Position numbers and translations under genes: made by a program. From Amycolatopsis sp. NBC_01480 (GTDB lineage Bacteria > Actinomycetota > Actinomycetes > Mycobacteriales > Pseudonocardiaceae), in contig NZ_CP109442.1 in assembly GCF_036227205.1 (NCBI RefSeq), positions 2,728,001 through 2,792,000 of the forward strand: a DNA stretch of 64,000 nucleotides, written 5' to 3'. The notes under the pieces were generated by a model. That model saw nothing but the letters and a program-made list of their open reading frames with translations, was not told where the DNA came from and did not search any database. Numbering within the stretch: position 1 is the first letter of the stretch; each line of letters starts with the position of its first letter. Positions 57,472 to 64,000 of this stretch are shown here, in pieces.

Positions 57472-57989
57472 CATTTCCTCCAGATCTTGAACATCGGGGG
57501 GCGTATGGCGAACGCCGTTTTGGCCGCGGTGCCGGTGTAGATCCACGCGCGGACCTGAGTGCCGGCCGTGAGGTACACAGTCCCGCTGGTGGACACGTCG
57601 CCGTACCCGCTGCTGGTCGACAGTCCGGGAAGGATGAAAGTCCCGTCCGAGTAGGTGGTTCCGGCGAAGTGGATGGCCGGCGACCCGGTCACATTGTCGA
57701 TCCGCGCGTTCGCGAACAACGAGTACGGCGCGCTCTGCTGCACCGTCCACGTGGTCGAGCCGTCCCACGCGACACCAGCCGGGGAAACGACCACCGTCGG
57801 GAAGCTGAGCGCGTTGCCGCCCGGGGAAAGGTTTTGCAATGCGTTCGCGCGCACCTCCCCGCCGACGAACGCCGTCGCCGCGGACAGCGCGGCGTCGGTG
57901 GCCGTCGCAAGTGCCTGCAAATCGGCCGGCACGTTCGGCACCTGAGTGCCCGCAGGGTAGGGCAGCGCCCACGTGGAGGTCTGCGGCAT
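57471..57989 (-). CDS. Putative minor tail or receptor-binding protein
   Basis: A 172-residue protein starting MPQTSTWALPYPAGTQVPNV, the N-terminal pattern of many siphovirus tail-tip proteins, then VPADLQALATATDAALSA and a beta-rich C-terminal domain (SGTVYLTAGTQVRAWIYTGT). Probably exposed on the virion. Confidence 0.7.
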   Translation of the reverse strand: MPQTSTWALPYPAGTQVPNVPADLQALATATDAALSAATAFVGGEVRANALQNLSPGGNALSFPTVVVSPAGVAWDGSTTWTVQQSAPYSLFANARIDNVTGSPAIHFAGTTYSDGTFILPGLSTSSGYGDVSTSGTVYLTAGTQVRAWIYTGTAAKTAFAIRPPMFKIWRK

Positions 57990-58003
57990 GGCGTTGTCCT
58001 TTC

Positions 58004-58684
58004 CTAGAACGGGATTACGGTGAGGTTGCGGGCGCCGATCCGGACACCGTCGGCGGTCTCGGCGCGGTACTTCATCGTGAAGGTGTTGGACCCGACGTTC
58101 AGGCCGTCGGTGGCGGTGAACATCATCGCCCGGCTGCCGGTCGCCTGGATTCCGGTGTTCAACGCCAGCCCCGAAATCGTGCGGCTTGGGGCGATGCTGC
58201 TAGCCCCGGAAACCTGGACTCCGGAGCGGCCGCCCGTGTACGCGGACGCGTTCCAGGCGAGCGAAGTGAACGTGGCCGACACGAGAACCAGCACACGACG
58301 CGAGGACCCGACGTAGACCGTCACCGACGGGCCGAACGTGGGAAGGTCGACGAACGACGTGGACGTTGTGTCCTCGTTCGCGGTGAGATCCTGCGACTGA
58401 ATTTGCCCGGACGCACCGGCGCCGGGGGCAGCCACCTTGCCCATGATGAAGTACTGCGTTCCCTTGCGCTGCACTATGACCGTGTCGTTCGGCTGGTACA
58501 CCAGGCCAATGCCGGACTGGATCACGCGAAGGTTCGACATCGGAACCCCGTTGATATTCACGGTGTTCACGCCCGAGGACTCATCCCACGTCAGGATCAC
58601 GCCCGTGTAGAGCCCGGTGTCGTCCGAGCCGGTAGGCTGGGCGAGCCCGGCGGCCATCAGGCGCGCGATCGTCTGGGCGTCCAT
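58004..58684 (-). CDS. Phage tail protein with OB-like domain
   Basis: A 226-residue protein. The N-terminal half (YTGVILTWDESSGVNTVNIN in part, NDTVIVQRKGTQYFIMGKVA in part) resembles the OB-fold hub domains of tail proteins. The C-terminal half is a beta-sandwich. ATG 58684 overlaps the stop of the DUF5047 gene. Structural role inferred. Confidence 0.7.
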   Translation of the reverse strand: MDAQTIARLMAAGLAQPTGSDDTGLYTGVILTWDESSGVNTVNINGVPMSNLRVIQSGIGLVYQPNDTVIVQRKGTQYFIMGKVAAPGAGASGQIQSQDLTANEDTTSTSFVDLPTFGPSVTVYVGSSRRVLVLVSATFTSLAWNASAYTGGRSGVQVSGASSIAPSRTISGLALNTGIQATGSRAMMFTATDGLNVGSNTFTMKYRAETADGVRIGARNLTVIPF

Positions 58685-59823
58685 CACAGCACCTGCTTTC
58701 GGGTGTCCGCGGCCATCGCGCCGTCCGGCGTCAGGGCGTAGGTGATGCGGTCCAGGATGTGGTTCTCGGCGCCCTCGGCGTCGGAGTAGAGCAGCGACAC
58801 CACGTCGCCGGTCTCCAGCGCCGGGTTCGGCACCGTCTCGAACGACACCGTGTACGGCAGACCGCTGGACTGCGCGAGGATCGATGCCGCCGCGGAGCCG
58901 GCCTGCGCGGTGGTGGTGATGAAGCTCGACGCGTAGAAGCGGGGCACCAGCCCGAACGGGCCGTCCCAATAGGTCGGCGAACTCGGGTTGTTGTCGTAGG
59001 CGATGCCCTGCACCGGCGGTAGCTCCCCGGTGGCGTCGCCGCGGGCCACGACGGCGTTGTAGACGCCGTCGCGGTCGATCTTGCGGTTCACCGACACCAG
59101 CACGCCGCCGGCGCCGCGGTTGACCGTCCACACGGGAGCGCCCGAGGTGGTGGGGGCGTTCTTCACTTGCAGGCGCCCGGCATAGTCCCAGTAGGCGACC
59201 TTGCCGCGGGAGGCGACCACGTCTTGCAGGAACGCCAACCGGTCCTCGTCGAGGATCTGGACGGTGCCGATCGTGTCGGTGTAGGCGGGCCAGTCGTAGA
59301 CCGACACGAGCGTCTGGCCGGTCGGCAGGGCGTCCTGCACCACCTGGTCGATCAGCGCGCCCACCGAGGTGCCGGCGCCGAATTGGGCGGGCTGCCAGGC
59401 GCGCGCGTCCCGGACCTTCGCCATCCGGTCCGAGCCCGCGATCCGGATCGACCCGTCCGGGCGCCCGGACTGCTCGGCCGAGTCGATGCGGAAGTACCCG
59501 AGTCCCACCCACTCGGTGGTCCCGAGCCCGTATTCCACGCCGCGTTCGACGTAGATCTCTTGCCCGTACGGGGTTCCCGGGTCGGCCGGATGGGTCGGCC
59601 ACGGGTAGATCGTGGTGAGGTCCAGCGTCGCCTGGACATCGGCGGTGGCGTCCACGGTCACGTCGCCGCCGAGGATCGGGAGCCGGCCGAGATCCGAGAC
59701 GCCGGGAATCGGGATGCCGATGGGGGTGACGCCGACCTGCCCAGGTGTGACGAGGGTGGCGCGGGCGACCATCTTGTGCGCGCCGCGCAACGTCGCCAGG
59801 AACGCGTCGGTGACCGGCCTCAT
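58684..59823 (-). CDS. DUF5047 phage tail protein
   Basis: A 379-residue protein of the DUF5047 family found in actinophage tail clusters. Landmarks: DAFLATLRGAHKMVARATL, YGQEIYVERGVEYG, GYFRIDSAEQ, RLAFLQDVVASRGKVAYWD and GDVVSLLYSDAEGAENHILD in pieces. It is the counterpart of distal-tail or hub-type proteins. ATG 59823 overlaps the previous stop. Confidence 0.82.
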   Translation of the reverse strand: MRPVTDAFLATLRGAHKMVARATLVTPGQVGVTPIGIPIPGVSDLGRLPILGGDVTVDATADVQATLDLTTIYPWPTHPADPGTPYGQEIYVERGVEYGLGTTEWVGLGYFRIDSAEQSGRPDGSIRIAGSDRMAKVRDARAWQPAQFGAGTSVGALIDQVVQDALPTGQTLVSVYDWPAYTDTIGTVQILDEDRLAFLQDVVASRGKVAYWDYAGRLQVKNAPTTSGAPVWTVNRGAGGVLVSVNRKIDRDGVYNAVVARGDATGELPPVQGIAYDNNPSSPTYWDGPFGLVPRFYASSFITTTAQAGSAAASILAQSSGLPYTVSFETVPNPALETGDVVSLLYSDAEGAENHILDRITYALTPDGAMAADTRKQVL

Positions 59824-61214
59824 GGGACGATCACCGAGGTGGTGGCCACCAGGTCCATCAGGTTGAAGTAGGACGAGACCGCGGCGGCCATCGCGTCGTA
59901 GGTGGCGTAGAGGCCGGGCAGGTCGGCGTAGGTGATGGTGGCGCCGTACACGGTGGACGCGGGCGCGGCGACCTCGGTCAGGTCGAGCGCGTAGAAGCGC
60001 CGCCGGCCGCGGTGGCTCGACTTCGAGGCGGTGAGCTGGCGGACGGTGGCGTACAACGTGGGCACCGCGGAGGCGGCTTCGGGTGCCTGGAGGAACACGG
60101 GATCACCGGCGGCGAGGCGGGTTTCCAGCTCGTCGGCGGCGTCGAGGTCGCCTGCCATGATCGTGATCGGCAGCGACCGCGAGGACATCACGTCCGACAC
60201 CACCACCGGCATGGTGCGGCCGATCACGTCGAACGTGCCGGAGCGGGCCTGGCGGGTGATGTCGCCGACCTCGGTGATCGTGACCGGCGTGTTCAGGCTC
60301 GGGCGGCGCGGGTTCTTCAGCCACGCCTGGTCGAGCACCGGCGTGATGGTGGCGCTCTGGCGGGTCACGTAGGGCGCGGCGGAGAACGCGAGCGACATGC
60401 CGGTGGACACCGCGGCCGAGCCGCCCGCGACGGTGAGCGTGCGCGGCGTGAAGTCGATCTGTGTGGTGCCTTGCACGGTGTAGGTCCACCACAGTCCGGC
60501 CCCGGTACCGGCCGCCGAGCTGGTGGAGCCGATGACGGCGAACCCCGCGGGATCGGTCACGCTGGTCCAGCCAGCCTGCTTCCACGCCAGCCACAGGTTG
60601 AGCATGTTCGTGCCTGGCACCGTCAGGGACGGGAGGCCGATGTTCTGGGCCGCGGCGTTGGCGACGGTGTTCGTGGTGACCGGGGAGATGTCGAGGTTCT
60701 TCCACGCGTTGATCTGCGCGATGGTGTCCGCGCCGGCCGCCCCGCCGGCGAACGCCACCATCGGCGCGGTCTCGGCCGCGGTGGCGCGCTTGCCGAACAG
60801 CACGACGTTCCCGCGGTCCAGGACCCGGGTCCAGCCGGCCGGCGTGGCGATCGTCGCCGCGGTCGCACGGATCGACGCCGCGAGCAGCAGCCCATCCCCC
60901 TCGGCCCAGCCGGACGGCAACGCCGGGGTGAGCGAGGTGTTATCGCCCGTGGCCGCCGCGCCCGGGGCCACCGCGGACACGATCGGGCCGGAGTCCACGA
61001 AGGACACCCGGTAGGTGTTGGGCACGCCGGCGGCGAACTCGTAGTCGTCGAGGAAACCCGGCGTGAGCGGGACCACGTCGCCGCCGCGGATCGTGGTCCA
61101 GTTCAGACCGTCGGTGGACCGCTCGATGGTCGCGAAGTCGGCGATCACCGGGGCGCCGGTGAAGGCCACACGGACCCGGGACAGGTCGCCCATGTACGTC
61201 GCGGTCACGGTCAC
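59820..61214 (-). CDS. Phage tail protein (distal tail type)
   Basis: A 464-residue protein following the tape measure gene. It contains an Ig-like start (TVTATYMGDLSRVRVAFTGA in part, IERSTDGLNWTTIRGG), a jelly-roll-like middle and a C-terminal domain with MPVVVSDVMSSRSLPITIMA. Position suggests the distal tail protein or an associated adhesin. GTG 61214. Confidence 0.75.
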   Translation of the reverse strand: MTVTATYMGDLSRVRVAFTGAPVIADFATIERSTDGLNWTTIRGGDVVPLTPGFLDDYEFAAGVPNTYRVSFVDSGPIVSAVAPGAAATGDNTSLTPALPSGWAEGDGLLLAASIRATAATIATPAGWTRVLDRGNVVLFGKRATAAETAPMVAFAGGAAGADTIAQINAWKNLDISPVTTNTVANAAAQNIGLPSLTVPGTNMLNLWLAWKQAGWTSVTDPAGFAVIGSTSSAAGTGAGLWWTYTVQGTTQIDFTPRTLTVAGGSAAVSTGMSLAFSAAPYVTRQSATITPVLDQAWLKNPRRPSLNTPVTITEVGDITRQARSGTFDVIGRTMPVVVSDVMSSRSLPITIMAGDLDAADELETRLAAGDPVFLQAPEAASAVPTLYATVRQLTASKSSHRGRRRFYALDLTEVAAPASTVYGATITYADLPGLYATYDAMAAAVSSYFNLMDLVATTSVIVP

Positions 61215-63715
61215 CGGGTGCCCCCGATCCCCGCGACCACGTTGCGCGCGGTCTGTCGGCCGTGCTCGTCGATCTCGATCTGTACGCGCTGCTGGATTCC
61301 GGCGCCGAGGTCGAACGTCGCGTTGATGATCTGCGGACCGCTGCTGTTCACGGTGCTGCCGGCCGGGCGGGGCAGTCCGGTGGCGGCCGTCGCGCCCGCG
61401 ACGGTGCGTACGGCGGGGGCGAGGGTGACCGCCATTCCGCTGCCCAGTCCGGAGGACAGCATCGCGTCGTGGATCTGGCCGGCGACCGTGCCGGCGTAGG
61501 CGAGTACCGGTGTGAGCCCGGTCCGCAGCCCCGCGTGCAACCCGGACATCAAGGCTTGCCCGGCCGGGGTGAGCACGACCTTGTCGTAGGACAGCGGGCC
61601 TTTGTGCGCGGCGATCTGCCCGGCGATGGTGCCGACGAACCCGAGCAGCGAGCCCATGGCCCCGGACATGCCCGCTTTCAGGCCGCTGATGATCGAGTTG
61701 CCGATCCCTCGCAGCAGGGAGTCCGAGCTACCGAAGATGCTCTGAATCCGGCTCGGGAGCCCGCCGAGGGTCCCGGTCACCTGCGAGCTGCCCGAGTCGG
61801 TGGCGCCGGCGATCTGGCCCATGGCGCTGCCCCAGCTCGAACTGGCGTTGGTGCCGGCGGAGGCGACCGCGTTCGCGCCGTTGCCGAAGTACTTCGTAGC
61901 GTTGCCCGCGATGCTGGCGCCCTCGCTGATCGTCTGGTCCCCCATGACGTTCAGGCCAGCGCCCCACGCGGTTTGCAGCCGCAGGGCAGCACCCTCACCG
62001 CCCCCGGCCGCCTGGTCCAGCGCGAACCTGGCGGCACCGGCAAGGCTGCCGATCTGCGTGGTGCCCGCGACGTTCATCGCCGAGAACGCGTCGCCCACCG
62101 TGGACTGCATCCCGGACATCGTGGTGGCGGTGTTGGTGCCCATCACGGTCAGGCCGCTGGTCCACGCGGTCGAGGTGCCGGCGCCGTAGGTCTGGGCGTC
62201 GGACTGCATACCCGACATTGCGTTGAACGTGTCGGTGGCCATCTGGCCCCAGTCGGTTTGCGTGATCGTCTTGAGCGTGCCGAGTTCCGCGGCGCCGCCG
62301 TCCTTGAGCGTCTGGAATGCGCCGGTCACGTCACCGCTGAGCGCCTGCGCCATCGCCAGCAGCCCGTACGTCAAGCCCTGCACGGGAATCATCAGGGCGA
62401 GGAACGCCGGCGTGGCCAGGATGATCGCCGCCACGAACGGCGCCGCGAGCTTGACCAGCAACGGCAGCAACGGTTTCAGCGTGTCCGCGAGAATCTTGAT
62501 CACCGGGTTGAGCGCGTCGAACAGCGGGCCCAGGGCCTGGCCGAGGCCGGTGAGCGCCGGGCCGAGGCCGTCCGCGGCGGCCTGCGCGACGTAGGCCAGC
62601 GCGTCGGCGAACGGCGTGATCAGCGGCTTCACCGCGTCCAGCGCCGGGCCGAGGATCCGGGACACGGCGTCGCCGACCTCGGCGAGTACGTGGCCGAGGG
62701 TGCGGAACGTCTCCTGTCCCTCGGGCGACTGGACGAAGTCCTTCACCGTCTTGATCGCCGGGCCGAGGATCGGCTGCACACCGCCGGCGCCGTCGGTCAG
62801 CGCCTTGAACGCGCTGCCCACGATCGTCGCGAGATCCTTGATGGTGCCGAAAAACTGCTTGAACCCGGCGATGCCGTCCTCAATCCAGCCCTTCAGCCGG
62901 CCGTCGGAGGCCGCGGCCTGGATGAATGCATTGAAGCGGTCGCCGACCTTGCCGAGGTTCCCGGTCAGCTGAACCAGCACCGGCATGGCGACCTGTCCAA
63001 TGCGGACGAACGCCTGGATCACCGGGTCCAGGAACTTCCCGACGTTCTGCACCACCTTCGCGGTGCCCGAGAGGATGTCGTTGACTTCCTTGGTGCCCTT
63101 GGTGGTGCGCAGGAAGCTCGTCGCCTTGACGACCACGCCGCTCAGCGCGGACGCGATCTGTTGGAATCCCGAAGTCAGCTTCGGCAGGGTGGCCCGCAGG
63201 TTGTCCGCGGCAGGCGCGAGCGAGTGTTCGAACGCGTCGGACACCGATTTCTTGAGCGGGTCGAACACGCCCTTGAACGCGGCCTTCATGCCGTCCGCGC
63301 CGAGCTTGAGCGTGGTCATCACGCCGACCATCGCGAACAGGCCGGCCACCGCGAGCGGCGCGACGCCGGCGACCGCCTTCACCGCGGTCACTGCGGCGGC
63401 ACCGAAGTTCGCCGCCAGCTGGATCGCGCCGCCGAGTGCGGCGGCGCCGGTGATCGCCGTGGTGGCGAACGACCCCACCGCTTTCGCGGCCGAGGCGAGG
63501 TCGCCGCGCAGCTTCGCGAACCGTTTGCTGCGCTCGTCCTGGAACGCCTGCCCGGCGGCGTCCACCTCGGCCTGTGCCTTGACGATGGCCTTCTGGTGGT
63601 CCTCGGCGGCGCGCTGCACGGCGCGCAGCTGTCGTTTCGCCTCGGCCGCCGCGGCGCGGACCCCCTTGGCGTCACCGTCGAACTTGATCTTCGCGGTGCG
63701 TTCGGAGTTGGCCAT
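61211..63715 (-). CDS. Phage tail tape-measure protein
   Basis: An 834-residue protein. N-terminal coiled coil (FDGDAKGVRAAAAEAKRQLR, then AQAEVDAAGQAFQDERSKRF), hydrophobic segments near 85-140, and a long Ala/Gly/Thr region with repeated SGMQS..., TSTAWTSGLTVMG-type units. Length would set a tail near 120-130 nm at about 1.5 angstrom per residue. No peptidase domain. ATG 63715 overlaps the upstream stop (TGATG). Confidence 0.9.
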   Translation of the reverse strand: MANSERTAKIKFDGDAKGVRAAAAEAKRQLRAVQRAAEDHQKAIVKAQAEVDAAGQAFQDERSKRFAKLRGDLASAAKAVGSFATTAITGAAALGGAIQLAANFGAAAVTAVKAVAGVAPLAVAGLFAMVGVMTTLKLGADGMKAAFKGVFDPLKKSVSDAFEHSLAPAADNLRATLPKLTSGFQQIASALSGVVVKATSFLRTTKGTKEVNDILSGTAKVVQNVGKFLDPVIQAFVRIGQVAMPVLVQLTGNLGKVGDRFNAFIQAAASDGRLKGWIEDGIAGFKQFFGTIKDLATIVGSAFKALTDGAGGVQPILGPAIKTVKDFVQSPEGQETFRTLGHVLAEVGDAVSRILGPALDAVKPLITPFADALAYVAQAAADGLGPALTGLGQALGPLFDALNPVIKILADTLKPLLPLLVKLAAPFVAAIILATPAFLALMIPVQGLTYGLLAMAQALSGDVTGAFQTLKDGGAAELGTLKTITQTDWGQMATDTFNAMSGMQSDAQTYGAGTSTAWTSGLTVMGTNTATTMSGMQSTVGDAFSAMNVAGTTQIGSLAGAARFALDQAAGGGEGAALRLQTAWGAGLNVMGDQTISEGASIAGNATKYFGNGANAVASAGTNASSSWGSAMGQIAGATDSGSSQVTGTLGGLPSRIQSIFGSSDSLLRGIGNSIISGLKAGMSGAMGSLLGFVGTIAGQIAAHKGPLSYDKVVLTPAGQALMSGLHAGLRTGLTPVLAYAGTVAGQIHDAMLSSGLGSGMAVTLAPAVRTVAGATAATGLPRPAGSTVNSSGPQIINATFDLGAGIQQRVQIEIDEHGRQTARNVVAGIGGTR

Positions 63716-64000
63716 CAGGCGCCGCCCTGGCCGAACTTGCGCACGATCTCGTCGGCGGCGGCGTTCCACTCGCGACTGATCGTGGTCGCCTCGCGGTCGG
63801 CGACCGGGAAGAACGCGTAGGCGTTCGTGCCGCGGTGCGGCCGATACTGGCGGCCGGGCGACATGCCGTAGCGGGGACTCGCGTACCAGCCGGACCGCCG
63901 CGACATGCCGAAGATGGAGCCGAACAAGATCCCGTACGCCGGGGCACGGTGCCGGCCGAGGCGACGCGATCCGCCCACCTGGATCGCCGGCACCCGGTCG
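63715..64000 (-). CDS. Phage structural protein, C-terminal part (HK97 gp10-like?)
   Basis: The last 94 residues of a gene cut by the right edge. The visible part (VPAIQVGGSRRLGRHRAPAY in part, WYASPRYGMSPGRQYRPHRG, NAYAFFPVADREATTISREW in part, EIVRKFGQGG) suggests an HK97 gp10 or head-tail joining type protein. The frame is open to the window end, so the GTG at 63993 is probably internal. Confidence 0.65.
   Translation of the reverse strand, partial: DRVPAIQVGGSRRLGRHRAPAYGILFGSIFGMSRRSGWYASPRYGMSPGRQYRPHRGTNAYAFFPVADREATTISREWNAAADEIVRKFGQGGA

Larger units (their letters stand above)
55244..64000 (-). mobile_element. Prophage tail and lysis module, open at right edge
   Basis: Ten genes run leftward with short overlaps: a truncated structural gene, tape-measure protein, two tail proteins (one DUF5047), four small tail or fibre-related proteins, a holin-like protein, a collagen-like protein and a GH25 lysin. 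The order matches actinobacterial siphoviruses. Capsid, portal, terminase and integrase genes would lie beyond 64000. No attachment site is visible. Confidence 0.88.

Overview
The window is a G+C-rich (roughly 70 percent) actinobacterial chromosome segment. Frequent GTG starts, LGFP cell-wall repeats, DUF6328 and DUF3558 proteins, ESX-type secretion partners and short intergenic palindromes of a kind I associate with Amycolatopsis suggest the family Pseudonocardiaceae, probably Amycolatopsis. The genus is an inference; the phylum is clear.

Layout. 1-11.97 kb is ordinary accessory chromosome: the end of a NarL-type two-component system with two tandem small membrane proteins, a DUF385 oxidoreductase facing its likely TetR regulator across twin operators, a 3-hydroxyacyl-CoA dehydrogenase, two L,D-transpeptidase lipoproteins flanking a secreted sugar-dehydrogenase-like LGFP protein, and a TetR/SDR/hydrolase locus with three evenly spaced operators. 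11.98-20.13 kb is the most unusual stretch. A Ser/Thr kinase and an N6-adenine DNA methyltransferase form one operon opposite a PP2C phosphatase. Beyond a tRNA-Ser gene lies a four-gene cassette of two tiny helical proteins, an EccC-like FtsK ATPase and a helical protein. 20.18-30.96 kb holds a secreted NucH-type nuclease, a CapA-like phosphoesterase, a TauD dioxygenase with an epoxide-hydrolase-like partner, an EspC-like/WXG-like pair separated by repeated start-site modules, a second tRNA-Ser, tadA and its partner gene, and an M20 amidohydrolase.

30.97-45.34 kb is metabolic: a UPF0303 protein, a DHDPS-family lyase, a membrane desaturase translationally coupled to two tiny proteins, an ECF sigma factor, lysA, an APC permease opposite an Lrp regulator, a DUF2339 membrane protein, a Gfo/Idh oxidoreductase, a HicAB toxin-antitoxin pair and dusB. 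45.34-46.23 kb has no gene; it carries at least eleven DnaA-box-like sites and a 32-bp tandem repeat array, although dnaA and dnaN are absent.

46.23-54.26 kb has hsp20, a broken cytosine permease, an XRE-TPR regulator facing three overlapping small genes, and a four-gene ESX-associated operon (helical substrate, DUF3558 lipoprotein, PPE-like protein, EspG-like chaperone) without the ESX core. From 54.46 kb to the right edge is the tail and lysis end of a siphovirus-like prophage, read leftward with overlapping genes and a low-G+C cargo-like gene at its left end.

How the genes work together is clearest for the divergent regulator/target pairs, the toxin-antitoxin pair, the tadA pair, the ESX operon and the phage tail cluster. 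For the methylase/kinase/phosphatase trio and the FtsK cassette the grouping is plain in the sequence but the job is unknown.
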